From contig JAIRYV010000102.1 in the NCBI GenBank assembly GCA_031267685.1, positions 1 to 36,241 on the forward strand: a stretch of DNA of 36,241 bases, read 5' to 3'. The stretch comes from Treponema sp. (lineage in GTDB: Bacteria > Spirochaetota > Spirochaetia > Treponematales > Breznakiellaceae). The notes beneath the pieces were generated by a model. That model was not told where the DNA came from. It made no database searches and saw nothing but the letters and a program-made list of their open reading frames with translations. The position numbers were made by a program, and so were the translations under genes. Shown one piece after another: positions 16,807 through 25,735 of this stretch (its first letter is position 1; each line of letters opens with the position of its first letter).

Positions 16807-18600
16807 CTACTTACTACTTGCTATTTCGGTGATCTCGTAGACTACCGTACCTTCAGGGCCACTGGACAGCCGCCATGTTACACCGTCAAAGCTAGCGATA
16901 AAGCCATGCCGCCACAAGTCAGCGCAGACCTGATACGGATACACTTCGCTTCCGCTGTCCTGCCACCTCTCCGTATTGGTAAAAAAGCTGCCTACCAGCG
17001 CCGCTTCCCCTACAGAACTGCCAATTAAATCTTCAACAGCAGTATCCAGGGTAATCCCATAATAAGCCTCTATGCCATGACAGACAGTCGGGCCAGGGCA
17101 TTGTCCATAGGCGTCACTGAAAGCATCATTTAAGTAATTCGCCGCGTTACTCCAAATACTTGATCCCACCCAAGGGTAACGAGTATCCGCGCCTTTTGTA
17201 CCAGAGCGTTCACTACCGCTATTGAAAGCAGCCCATTCCCTGAGGAGCAGGATGTCTTCTTCCTTTGGCAGGACGGGTTCTGCAGGAAGGTTCGCGAAAA
17301 AACCCAGCAGTCCGTCAATATCGAAGTCGTAGACATAGGCTTTCCATTCTTCAAAGGCCGCCATCACCGCCTTCTCATGAGTCGGGCTATACCAGACAGG
17401 CGCCTCACCATTCAAGACCAGTTTCCACGGCAGATCAGGGTAGAGATAGGGATAGGTTTTATCGTTATCAGGTACTACAGAGGCTTTCAGATAATTGCCG
17501 CTGTCAAGCCCGAAGAGCGACATAATCGTATCGCTCGATTCAATGCCCGCCTGCCAATAGGTCGCGCCGGTTTCCGATACAATGACAACAAAACCCTGTT
17601 CCTCGTTTGCCTTGAACGCCTCCGCCGATAGGGAGTAAGCAACAGAACCATCCGCCGCGTTATGCAGCCTCCATGTTACCGCATCAGAACTGACGATAAA
17701 GCCTCGGTTGATCAATTCGACTGCCGCCCGGTATGGGTAGTCAGTGTTCGGATTCGTTCCCTGACCAGTCATCAAATCCGCAAAATAACTGCCGAAGTAG
17801 GCCGCGTATTGACCTTCCTGAATCGCACCGACGTTTTTTAGCCCGGTCGTCCGGGACACGACGCTTCCGACATTCGCCTGGTCCATGAAGGGCGACCAGA
17901 ACTCGGTGTTCAGGTAGTTCCACAGCGCATTCGCCACCGTTCCACCGATGGCACTGCTGACAGACCGCATAATCATATTCCTGGGATTCCCACCGGAGCA
18001 CACCCATTCCCTGAATAGCATAATGTCTTCCTCAGCGGGCTGATGGGGCGCAATCGTGGCGGGATTCGAGGGATGCATAAACGCGGCCAGGTCAAAGTTA
18101 TAGACCACCGCCTTCCATTCCTCAAGCGCCCCCATCGCAGCTGCCCGCATTTCCGCCGTGAACCATGAAGGCGTGGTTCCTCCGGCTGCTATCGCGAGCT
18201 TCCATGGGCCGTCAGGATAAAGATATGGGTATGCCTCACCGTTATCCGGCGTGATCGTGATTTTAACTGTGGCACCATCGTCTTTTAGACTAAATTCCCT
18301 CATAACCCCGTCTGGGGTGTCGATACCGGCTTTCCAGTAAATCTCACCGCTCCGGGTGGCAACACAGGAAAACGCCTGATACAGAGCCGAAACAGTGAAG
18401 GGGCCTTCCGGCGCGTTGCTGCCACGTCCGTCATCCGGCCTGTCATCGTGAATGTCTGGAGAAATGCCTCCTGGCCGGGAGCCAGGGGTAAACTCCGCAG
18501 CTCCAGCCGAGGGAATGCAAACCGTACTAGCCAGAACAGCGACAGCCAAAGCCGCAAACATTCCGGCGGACAAACCTTGTCGATAAAAAAACTGTTTCAT
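16807..18600 (-). CDS. Secreted protein with two tandem copies of an unrecognised domain
   Basis: Exported protein of 597 aa with a clear signal peptide (KQFFYRQG, hydrophobic run, PSAGA|AEF). After a low-complexity linker it contains two homologous halves of about 255 residues. Each starts with YW(K/Q)AGI, continues with PDN...YPYLYPD-PWKL, WFT or WYS, EEWKA-VY-FD, EEDI-L-REW, and ends with YPY....GFI.S.D.VTWRL......VY. The invariant aromatic residues and acidic EEDI suggest a conserved fold, but no family is recognised. GAGGA lies 7 nt before the chosen ATG at 18600. It converges on rlmB. Function unknown. Confidence 0.8.
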   Translation of the reverse strand: MKQFFYRQGLSAGMFAALAVAVLASTVCIPSAGAAEFTPGSRPGGISPDIHDDRPDDGRGSNAPEGPFTVSALYQAFSCVATRSGEIYWKAGIDTPDGVMREFSLKDDGATVKITITPDNGEAYPYLYPDGPWKLAIAAGGTTPSWFTAEMRAAAMGALEEWKAVVYNFDLAAFMHPSNPATIAPHQPAEEDIMLFREWVCSGGNPRNMIMRSVSSAIGGTVANALWNYLNTEFWSPFMDQANVGSVVSRTTGLKNVGAIQEGQYAAYFGSYFADLMTGQGTNPNTDYPYRAAVELINRGFIVSSDAVTWRLHNAADGSVAYSLSAEAFKANEEQGFVVIVSETGATYWQAGIESSDTIMSLFGLDSGNYLKASVVPDNDKTYPYLYPDLPWKLVLNGEAPVWYSPTHEKAVMAAFEEWKAYVYDFDIDGLLGFFANLPAEPVLPKEEDILLLREWAAFNSGSERSGTKGADTRYPWVGSSIWSNAANYLNDAFSDAYGQCPGPTVCHGIEAYYGITLDTAVEDLIGSSVGEAALVGSFFTNTERWQDSGSEVYPYQVCADLWRHGFIASFDGVTWRLSSGPEGTVVYEITEIASSK

Positions 18601-18833
18601 AAACCGTTCCTCATAACTAGAACTTTGCAAAGCCGAAAAGGTTACACGACGTCCTACTTGACGTGGATGCGTAGCGGTTGCGGCATGACGTGATAGCAGA
18701 GTCTGCCCCCTACAGAGGAATGAAAGCTACGGACACGGCGCAAGCAACAGTAGTAAGCAGCAAGTAAAGTGAGTTAGTGGGAATTCGTATGTCCTCCTTA
18801 CTTCTTCAGACTATATCTTCCTCTTGTGGTGTC
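18601..18833. other. Leader region of the duplicated-domain secreted gene
   Basis: Contains the ribosome-binding site of the leftward gene at its left end and then about 200 bp in which no gene, RNA or clear promoter is recognised. Array 2 starts directly after it. Confidence 0.4.
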
Positions 18834-19146
18834 CCACTCAGGCTTAGAGTGGGAGACCACTTAGGCTTAGAGTGGTATCTCACTCAGGCTTAGAGTGGGA
18901 CACCACTTAGGCTTAGAGTGGCCGACCACTCAGGCTTAGAGTGGGACACCACTCAGGCTTAGAGTGGCCGACCACTCAGGCTTAGAGTGGGACACCACTC
19001 AGGCTTAGAGTGGGACACCACTCAGGCTTAGAGTGGTATCTCACTCAGGCTTAGAGTGGGATACCACTCAGGCTTAGAGTGGGATACCACTCAGGCTTAG
19101 AGTGGGATACCACTCAGGCTTAGAGTGGCACACCACTCAGGCTTAG
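18834..19146. repeat. Array 2: thirteen and a half 23-bp hairpin repeats, reversed relative to array 1
   Basis: Thirteen full copies and one partial copy of CCACTC-AGGCTTA-GAGTGG, the reverse complement of the array 1 unit, at an exact 23-bp period. The 4-nt linkers are GAGA, TATC, GACA, CCGA, GACA, CCGA, GACA, GACA, TATC, GATA, GATA, GATA and CACA. Units 2 and 4 carry CCACTT, and the units after TATC begin TCACTC. The last copy is cut off at 19146 where the adhesin remnant begins. Confidence 0.97.
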
Positions 19147-19176
19147 TGAAGAGATTCAAAGAAATCAAGCAGAATA

Positions 19177-19485
19177 TTGACGGTAAAGGGCATTGCGTAT
19201 AGAGGGACGTTTACGATGAGCGGCGGACAAATCAGTGGGAACATCGCCCTCCTCCAGCAGCAGTGTGTATGTGGAGAGCGGTCGGGCGGAACTATTTACG
19301 GGTCAAACGTAGGTAATACCTTGAAAACCACTGCCCATGGCAATAGTTATCGCCACGCGGTCTATGTCTATTCTGAAAGCAAGAAGCATAACAGTACAGC
19401 CGGAATGGGCGTTACCTTAGACAGCAGTAAGGCTGGCTTATCGGGCGGCTGGGGCGAAAATGACCGAGCGCTCAAGGTGCTATAA
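19177..19485 (+). pseudogene. C-terminal remnant of a Treponema repeat surface protein
   Basis: The translated stretch contains GTFTMSGGQISGN, SGGTIYGSNVGNTLK, HAVYVYSESKK and TAGMGVTLDSSKAGLSGG, the end of a beta-helix-like repeat surface protein family of host-associated Treponema. Between SGN and GGTIYG the frame reads LLQQQCVCGER, while the +1 frame of the same DNA gives SSSSSVYVESG, the expected family sequence. So an insertion and a later compensating shift have scrambled about 12 codons. The N-terminal repeats and signal peptide are missing; the fragment directly follows array 2. Probably not functional. Confidence 0.65.
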
Positions 19486-19638
19486 AGCGGGGATTCTTTG
19501 TGCTTGAGACTTTAGGTGATATGATGAATATAGCAATGCCGGAAGGCAAACTCGCAGTATGGTAAGCGTTGTCTTGGAGGGGGACAAGGAGGGAGACGGC
19601 GCGGGGCAGAGTGAACTTGCCGAGCGAGCTTCTGGTAT

Positions 19639-19658
19639 GGTGTCTGGCACTGGTGCGC
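19639..19658 (-). repeat. Single copy of a dispersed 20-bp repeat
   Basis: The minus strand reads GCGCACCAGTGCCAGACACC, differing by one base from the tandem copies near 26.9 kb (GCGCCACCAGTGCCAGACACC). It lies in the 216-bp gene-free gap before the histidine kinase stop codon; nothing else is recognised there. Confidence 0.6.
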
Positions 19659-19701
19659 CTGTGAGGTTGGGCATGACGTGGCCCTTGTTTACGCGTCCAG
19701 T

Positions 19702-21318
19702 TTAGGCGTCTGTCTTCTCGCAGGTAATCGTAAAGCTAAATGACGAGCCTTTGCCCGGATTGCTCTTTACTGTGAGCTGACCGCCCATCTTCGCTATGAG
19801 GCTTTGGCTGATGGAAAGTCCCAGACTAGTACTGTCAAAACGTGTCGTAATAGAAGTATCCGTCGACTCAAAGGAGCTGAAAATCTTCGCTATCTGTGCT
19901 TCGTTCATGCCAATGCCGCTATCAGTAACACGGAACATAATGGCGACATCCTTGTTGGTTTCCTGCTCGGTTTTGACCACGAGCGCGAGCTTGCCCTGTT
20001 TCGGCGTAAACTTCACCGAGTTATCCAGCAGCTTGATGAGTACCTGCTTGAGCCGGACCTTATCACCCAGAATACTAATGTCTGGAAGCTCACGTACATT
20101 GGTTAGGAAATGTATCTGCTTGGCGCGACAGTGCGGGGCGATGATACTCGCCACTTCCATCATGGTAGTTCTAAGCAGAAATAGCTCATGTGCCAGTGCG
20201 AATGTGCCAGACTCAATCTTGGCCATATCAAGCATATCATTGAGCAGTGCCTGCAGGTGTGTTGAAGCTGTGGATATTTGGTCTAGCGACACAAGGGTTT
20301 TGGGAGATATGTTTGTTTTGCGAGCGATTTCGATCATGCTTATGATGGTGTTGAGCGGTGCGCGTATCTCATGGTTGATGCGGACAAGGAAGTTGCTCTT
20401 GGTCTGCGCGGCAAGCTGGGCGACTTTGGTCTGAATCTCAAGCTCATGGGCGCAGTCCTGAGCGACTTTGGTTTGAATCTCAAGCTGTTCAGTACGCTGG
20501 CTTATCGTGCTTTCAAGGTGTTTGTTTAGTTGTTTATAATGTATAGTATTAAGCAAAACAAATATGATGAGTAGGACTATTGTTGCAAAGAGTATGATGA
20601 TGATGATGAGGTTATACCGTGTTAAAAAGTGGAGAAGGGCTTGGATCGTGTCTCTATCATCCAGTTCTTGCTCCATGTTCAGTGGTTCTATCGTCTCCTC
20701 GATAGGCGTTTCCAGGATAGGCGTTTCCTCGTGGGCGCGTTCTATGTTGTTCGGTTCGCTGAAGCGGTATTCATGTGGCTCTTTGTTACGCAGTTCAGCG
20801 AGCAGTTCTGCTCCGCCTTGTTCCAAAGCCAGCGCAGCTATCCTGGTGATGGGCGATAAGGCTGGATTGCCTGTGCTTATCACAGGGTATGTGGTACTGC
20901 CCTGTCCCTGCGGCATAGAGAAGTCAATCTGGTGGTTTTCAATGCCCGCGACAAGGGCATTGGTTTCGTAAAAGCGCGGTGTAAAGGAAAGGTCAAAGAC
21001 AACGGAGAGCCATTTGCACAGTAGCGCAGCATAGCCGCTTATAGTTCCGTCTTTTTGTGTGAAGTATAGCGATGGATCACTCACGCCCATAATGAATTCA
21101 CGGCCGCGCGCACGGAAGCCAGCAACCGTCTCAAGGTCTTCCTGTGATACGCCAGAGATGTTTTGATAGCTGAGGGGAGAAACAACAAGGACTGTAGCCG
21201 TCGTGTCTGGTTCCACATCGACAGGCGTGGCGACTGTGGCTTGCTCCGGCGTCTGTTTTACGCAGCATAAAAGCGAACTGGTTATAAGCAGTATTGGTAA
21301 TACAGAGCGGTAGACCAT
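19702..21318 (-). CDS. Membrane histidine kinase with shortened periplasmic domain
   Basis: Sensor kinase of 538 aa. The N-terminus has a lipoprotein-like signal (LLITSSLLCC, Cys18/19). Residues about 70-155 resemble part of a solute-binding type 3 domain (FIMGVSDPSLYF...DGTISGYAALLCKWL), but the domain is much shorter than usual. A membrane segment (236-257) precedes a coiled-coil linker with a duplicated EIQTKVAQ. The HisKA box has His316 (NHEIRAPLN). The ATPase domain has the N box LLDNSVKFTP (Asn433) and DSGIGM, but the G2 box is STSLGLS instead of GTGLGL. No receiver domain is attached and no regulator gene is adjacent. It follows ftsK by 12 bp. Confidence 0.88.
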   Translation of the reverse strand: MVYRSVLPILLITSSLLCCVKQTPEQATVATPVDVEPDTTATVLVVSPLSYQNISGVSQEDLETVAGFRARGREFIMGVSDPSLYFTQKDGTISGYAALLCKWLSVVFDLSFTPRFYETNALVAGIENHQIDFSMPQGQGSTTYPVISTGNPALSPITRIAALALEQGGAELLAELRNKEPHEYRFSEPNNIERAHEETPILETPIEETIEPLNMEQELDDRDTIQALLHFLTRYNLIIIIILFATIVLLIIFVLLNTIHYKQLNKHLESTISQRTEQLEIQTKVAQDCAHELEIQTKVAQLAAQTKSNFLVRINHEIRAPLNTIISMIEIARKTNISPKTLVSLDQISTASTHLQALLNDMLDMAKIESGTFALAHELFLLRTTMMEVASIIAPHCRAKQIHFLTNVRELPDISILGDKVRLKQVLIKLLDNSVKFTPKQGKLALVVKTEQETNKDVAIMFRVTDSGIGMNEAQIAKIFSSFESTDTSITTRFDSTSLGLSISQSLIAKMGGQLTVKSNPGKGSSFSFTITCEKTDA

Positions 21319-21330
21319 AGAAAAGTCTCC

Positions 21331-23562
21331 CTACACTTCTTTTAACACTTCTCGCGGTCTGGAACCCCGCGCTGGATCAAGTACCCCGCGTTGTTCCATT
21401 TCTTCTACGAGTCGTGCAGCTCTGTTGTATTTGATTTTGAGTTTGTGCTGAAGAGAACTGACGTTTAACTTGCCTTGTTGTTTAACGATTTGTAACGCCT
21501 GCCCATAAAGAGGGTCTTCCCATCCAGAATAAGGCAGGGAACCTGAATCATCCTCATTATAGAAGATTTTGTTATCGATATAGGCCGGTTCACCAAGTGT
21601 TTTAACGTGTTCCACGACTCGCTCAATCTCTTCGTCTGAAACAAAAGCGCCCTGAATACGGACAGGAAAGGGAAGTTCCGCGCCTCTGTAAAGCATATCG
21701 CCCTTGCCCAGTAGCTTTTCAGCGCCGGTTTTGTCAAGGATGATGCGGCTGTCCATGTTGCTTGCCACCATGAAGGCAATACGGCTGGGGATGTTTGACT
21801 TGATGAGGCCGGTGATCACATCAACCGAGGGGCGCTGAGTCGCCAGCACAAGGTGGATGCCCACGGCGCGACTCATAGCGGTGAGACGTGCGACAATCGC
21901 TTCCAGCTCTTTGCCGCTGGTAGCCATAATGTCCGCGAATTCATCAATGATTATCACGATATACGGCATTGGTTCTATGCCAACTTTGCGTTCTTTAATG
22001 CGTTTATTATACGTTTTGATATCCCGTACACTCATAGCCTCAAGGCTGGCATAACGTCGTTCCATTTCCGAGATGCAGTATTGCAGGGCTTGAAACGCCT
22101 TGGTCGGTTCGGTAATCACCGGCGTCAAAAGGTGAGGGATGCCATTGTAGAGCTTGAGTTCCACGATCTTAGGGTCAATCAGGATGAGTTTGCATTGAGC
22201 GGGAGTGCAAAGATAGAGTATTGAGAGAATCATGGTGTTTACGCAGACAGACTTGCCAGAACCGGTTGAGCCGGCGATGAGGATATGTGGCGTCTGGGTG
22301 AGGTCAATGGTTTGTGATTCGCCGCTTATGTCTTTGCCGAGTATCGCGGGAACTTCTGCCTGGCGTTTGTCTCGTCCAAGCTCAGCCTTGATAAGCTCGG
22401 CAAAGGCAACCACGCTTCGTTTAGCATTAGGCACTTCGATACCCACAGCGTGTTTTCCTGGAATGGGCGCCACGACACGCACCGACACAGCGGCCAGCCT
22501 GAGCGCGAAGTTGTCTTGTAAACCCGCAATCTTGGTCAGCTTTACCCCTGGTGCGGGCAGTATCTCAAACATGGTTATGGCCGACCCCTTTCGTATATCC
22601 GTAACTTCAGCCTGAATGTTGAACTCTCTGAGCGTTTCCTCTAGAATCCGCCCCTCATTTTCCGCGTCTGTATCAACAACGTCGTCGGCGTCAAGGCACT
22701 CATTCAGAATGCCGCTAACCGGCACTTGATATGGCGGCCAGACTGTTTTCACCGGCTTTGGTTTGGGCGCTGGCGGCGGTGTGACAGGTTCTCGGGTTTC
22801 CCGCACGGCGGTAAACTCTTCTATAACTTGAGTTGTGGAGAGTGGTTTTAATTCAGGAAGCCGGAATTCTTTCACGATAGGTGCTGGTGGCGGCGCCTTA
22901 AGCTGGGTTTCTTCGGGCGCTTCTTCTAATGGTTCTGTTTCCGGCTGATTAAACGGCAAGAGCAGGATAGGAGGCGGCTTACCCAGGTGGAGCGGCGCTC
23001 TCGGCATTCGCCATGAAGAGGGACGCTGAATCGGCGCGACTTTTTTTCTGGACGGCAAGGGATCATCTTCACTGAGGTGTCTGATGTATTCCCGTTTTTC
23101 ATATTCATGGGGAAACAGCATACTCATGAACAGCATGATCGCTATACCCTCAGCTGTGGTCAGCAAAACGATAAAAAAGTTAAAGCCTGACCTGTTCAGT
23201 AAGCGGAGTAACGGAATACTGAGCGAGAAGCTGTCAAAGTCGCGGATAAACACAAAACCAACGGCCAGTGTGAGAAAAGGGACGAGTACCGCGTTAAGTA
23301 TAAAGATACGCTGAGGGCGATAGACTGGTTCGGCGAGGATGAAGGCGGCAAAGAAAATATAGGCAGGAATCGCAAAGGAAAGCACTCCATAGGCATTAAC
23401 GAGAAAGGTTCCTATTCCGAACAGAAAGCCCTCCGCGCCAAAGAGCGCGCCGGTGATAGAAACTCCTAATATAATAGAAAGAAATCCCAGTATCCCACCA
23501 GCGATGATAGCGATAAGACGAAATTTGGATACCTCTTGCGTGAAAACTTCTTTCAAATACAC
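21331..23562 (-). CDS. ftsK: DNA translocase FtsK/SpoIIIE
   Basis: Septal DNA translocase that moves the chromosome during division. The 743-aa protein has four N-terminal membrane segments (about 15-37, 58-80, 88-108, 125-150), a proline-rich linker (about 200-275), then the motor: Walker A AGSTGSGKS (430-438), Walker B IVIIIDEFADIM (about 535-546), and the segments AIVARLTAMSRAVGIHLVLATQRPSVDVITG and NIPSRIAFMV. The C-terminal winged-helix gamma domain (about 675-740, LYGQALQIVKQQ...SSLQHKLKIKYNRAARLVEEME) recognises orientation sequences. The start is GTG with GAGG 8 nt upstream. It is shorter than E. coli FtsK because of the short linker. Confidence 0.95.
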   Translation of the reverse strand: MYLKEVFTQEVSKFRLIAIIAGGILGFLSIILGVSITGALFGAEGFLFGIGTFLVNAYGVLSFAIPAYIFFAAFILAEPVYRPQRIFILNAVLVPFLTLAVGFVFIRDFDSFSLSIPLLRLLNRSGFNFFIVLLTTAEGIAIMLFMSMLFPHEYEKREYIRHLSEDDPLPSRKKVAPIQRPSSWRMPRAPLHLGKPPPILLLPFNQPETEPLEEAPEETQLKAPPPAPIVKEFRLPELKPLSTTQVIEEFTAVRETREPVTPPPAPKPKPVKTVWPPYQVPVSGILNECLDADDVVDTDAENEGRILEETLREFNIQAEVTDIRKGSAITMFEILPAPGVKLTKIAGLQDNFALRLAAVSVRVVAPIPGKHAVGIEVPNAKRSVVAFAELIKAELGRDKRQAEVPAILGKDISGESQTIDLTQTPHILIAGSTGSGKSVCVNTMILSILYLCTPAQCKLILIDPKIVELKLYNGIPHLLTPVITEPTKAFQALQYCISEMERRYASLEAMSVRDIKTYNKRIKERKVGIEPMPYIVIIIDEFADIMATSGKELEAIVARLTAMSRAVGIHLVLATQRPSVDVITGLIKSNIPSRIAFMVASNMDSRIILDKTGAEKLLGKGDMLYRGAELPFPVRIQGAFVSDEEIERVVEHVKTLGEPAYIDNKIFYNEDDSGSLPYSGWEDPLYGQALQIVKQQGKLNVSSLQHKLKIKYNRAARLVEEMEQRGVLDPARGSRPREVLKEV

Positions 23563-23632
23563 GGATATAACCTCATCAGAACATAACTTGTAGTCAAATT
23601 TGGAGAATTCTCATATATGGTTTTATAACATC

Positions 23633-25735
23633 TTACCTAAACATATCGGCAACAACAGCAGTCATACTCAAATCAAAATACAAGTAGCCATACATCGCCG
23701 CGGCGGCGCTTACCCGTTTTCCATAGTTGCGGGTTTCGTTTATCGAAATGGTCTCCAGAAACAGGTCCATAGGCAGAGCTGGTTCAGCATTACGCAGACG
23801 TCTTACCCGTGTTGGTCCGCCGTTGTAACCAAGTAAGGCCAGCATTGGGTTCCCCATGCTCTTCACCAGGGAACTAAGATATGACGCGCCGATGTGTACA
23901 TTAGCAACTGGATCGCGGGCGTTCACCTTGCCGTTCTCCACATAGTTTGGCCCGCCGTTTCTAGCAATGCGTCGCGCCTCTTCCAGCGCGGTTGCGGGCA
24001 TAAGCTGGGTAAGGCCGATTGCTCCGGCGTAGGAAGCGATGTTCGCGTCAAAAGCGCTCTCGGTACGGATGAGTCCATAGAGAAGCTGAGGCGGAAGGTT
24101 CATATCTAGGGCATATCCCTCAATGATGTCCTTGAATGGCCGCGGGTAATAGAGTTCCATGTCTGCGCGGCTCATCTCATAATCCTGCCGGTTCATGTAA
24201 ACACTGGCAATCCTGATGGACTCGATCCACTGCTCCTCAGCGGCGAATGTCTCAGCCATGCGCCGAAGCTCGGCAATGGAAAGCGTATCTCGCAGGCGGT
24301 TCAGGTAAGGTAACACGAGCGAGCCTGCGCCCGCATCAAAGAAGCCTATAAGGAACTGGAGATCGTCACTCATGGCGGCTTCAATCACCAGGTCTTGCAC
24401 CGGGGCAAGATCCAAAGCAAGACCCAGACGAGAGGCGCTCAAAGCGCGGTAATAAAACGATGCCTGAGACTCCTCAAAGGCAATTTGGTAAAAAGCCCGT
24501 TCCAGCGCGTTTATTGTGGTTTCTGTACCCAAATTCAGAGCGCTCAAGGCTGGCACAGCATCTTTTATAGTTAGGAAACCTTCGTCAAGCGCCCGCCCCA
24601 AAATATAGGCGTACTGAGCGACAAGCGCTCGGTCCCTGCCATTACGGATACGCAAAAACGTCTCAAGCAGGATTGTCCATTGCCTGTTTGCCGTGAGATA
24701 GCAGCAGTAGGGAGACAGGATGTCTTCAAAGTAAGCGTCATCATGCCAGTGTTGCTGATAGAGCGCGAGAAGCGCAGCCAGACGGTTTGGCTTGTTTGTC
24801 AGCGCCATGTTAAGGATATACCAGATACAGGCATCCTCCTGCTCCGCGTCCAGCGCAAGCAGAAGCGCAGCTTGAAAGTAATCCTCCGCCTCCTCATAAC
24901 GCGCACGTTGTCGTTCAAGTCGCCCCAGAAAGTAGCGGAGTAGATAGCGGACTGTAGGAATGTCAAGGAATTCAGAATCCGCGTCAGATTGAAGCAGACT
25001 TTCCCACTGAAGCAGGAGCGCTACGCCTTCTGGTATAGAGCTGTACTGAAAACTGCGCCCTAAATCATTCAGTAAGGCAGGATAGCGCCAGAAGAGTCGG
25101 GGGTTTTGCGCGATTACAACGCGAAAATAGTTCAGCGCATCGCTAAAATTGGAACGGGCCGCGGCACGACGGCCGTATATGGCGGCAAGCTCAAGCTCAG
25201 ACAAGCGGATATGTTCTTCCTCAATCGTATCCAGCGCCCATAAATAGGCGCTATCAACCGGAGCGTCCATAAGCATATCAACGAGCGCGTCTTCGTGTTC
25301 CTCTTCATGGTACCTAGCCGCGGCACTCAGTGCCTTTGACCAGGGAGAATCAGCGTCTTTGAGGACGTGCAGTGTCTCCTTCCAGCGGTTTCTCGTATAC
25401 AGTATGGCCCCATACAGATCGCGATCTATGTTGGTAACACGAATGTTGGTCTCCTTATCCCGCAAGACTATTGGAATAAGCTCACGGGCAGCTTCCTCGC
25501 GTATTCGGGGGGAAGCGCTTTTAAGGCTGGTCTCAAAGCGTTCCCGTATATCTGCTTCAGTGCCATCGCTTCTCTGTGAACGTATAAGGAGCGCCTCATA
25601 AAAAGCAGTCGAGAACTGCGGAGACGGGATATCCGCCCGCTCCTCGCTCTTGCAGGAGAGAGCAACACAGAGCAGGACCAGCAGGAGAAACCGCGCCTTA
25701 ACGAGGTGGAACGCGAATGATAGTACCTGAAACAA
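23633..25735 (-). CDS. Lipoprotein lytic transglycosylase (Slt-type) with TPR-like helical region
   Basis: Peptidoglycan-cleaving enzyme. The C-terminal SLT domain shows LLYGLIRTESAFDANIASYAGAIGLTQLMPATA, with the catalytic Glu in RTES, then NVHIGASYLSSLVKSMGNPMLALLGYNGG. The long N-terminal part is alpha-helical with TPR-like pairs, as in Slt70. Near the start, RFLLLVLLCVALSCKS looks like a spirochaetal lipoprotein signal with the modified Cys. The start is uncertain: the frame is open to 25975, but that extension lies inside the LysM gene and looks like its shadow; a TTG at 25735, before the signal peptide, is the likeliest start. It overlaps the end of the LysM gene, so the pair are probably coupled in wall turnover. 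Confidence 0.88.
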   Translation of the reverse strand: MFQVLSFAFHLVKARFLLLVLLCVALSCKSEERADIPSPQFSTAFYEALLIRSQRSDGTEADIRERFETSLKSASPRIREEAARELIPIVLRDKETNIRVTNIDRDLYGAILYTRNRWKETLHVLKDADSPWSKALSAAARYHEEEHEDALVDMLMDAPVDSAYLWALDTIEEEHIRLSELELAAIYGRRAAARSNFSDALNYFRVVIAQNPRLFWRYPALLNDLGRSFQYSSIPEGVALLLQWESLLQSDADSEFLDIPTVRYLLRYFLGRLERQRARYEEAEDYFQAALLLALDAEQEDACIWYILNMALTNKPNRLAALLALYQQHWHDDAYFEDILSPYCCYLTANRQWTILLETFLRIRNGRDRALVAQYAYILGRALDEGFLTIKDAVPALSALNLGTETTINALERAFYQIAFEESQASFYYRALSASRLGLALDLAPVQDLVIEAAMSDDLQFLIGFFDAGAGSLVLPYLNRLRDTLSIAELRRMAETFAAEEQWIESIRIASVYMNRQDYEMSRADMELYYPRPFKDIIEGYALDMNLPPQLLYGLIRTESAFDANIASYAGAIGLTQLMPATALEEARRIARNGGPNYVENGKVNARDPVANVHIGASYLSSLVKSMGNPMLALLGYNGGPTRVRRLRNAEPALPMDLFLETISINETRNYGKRVSAAAAMYGYLYFDLSMTAVVADMFR

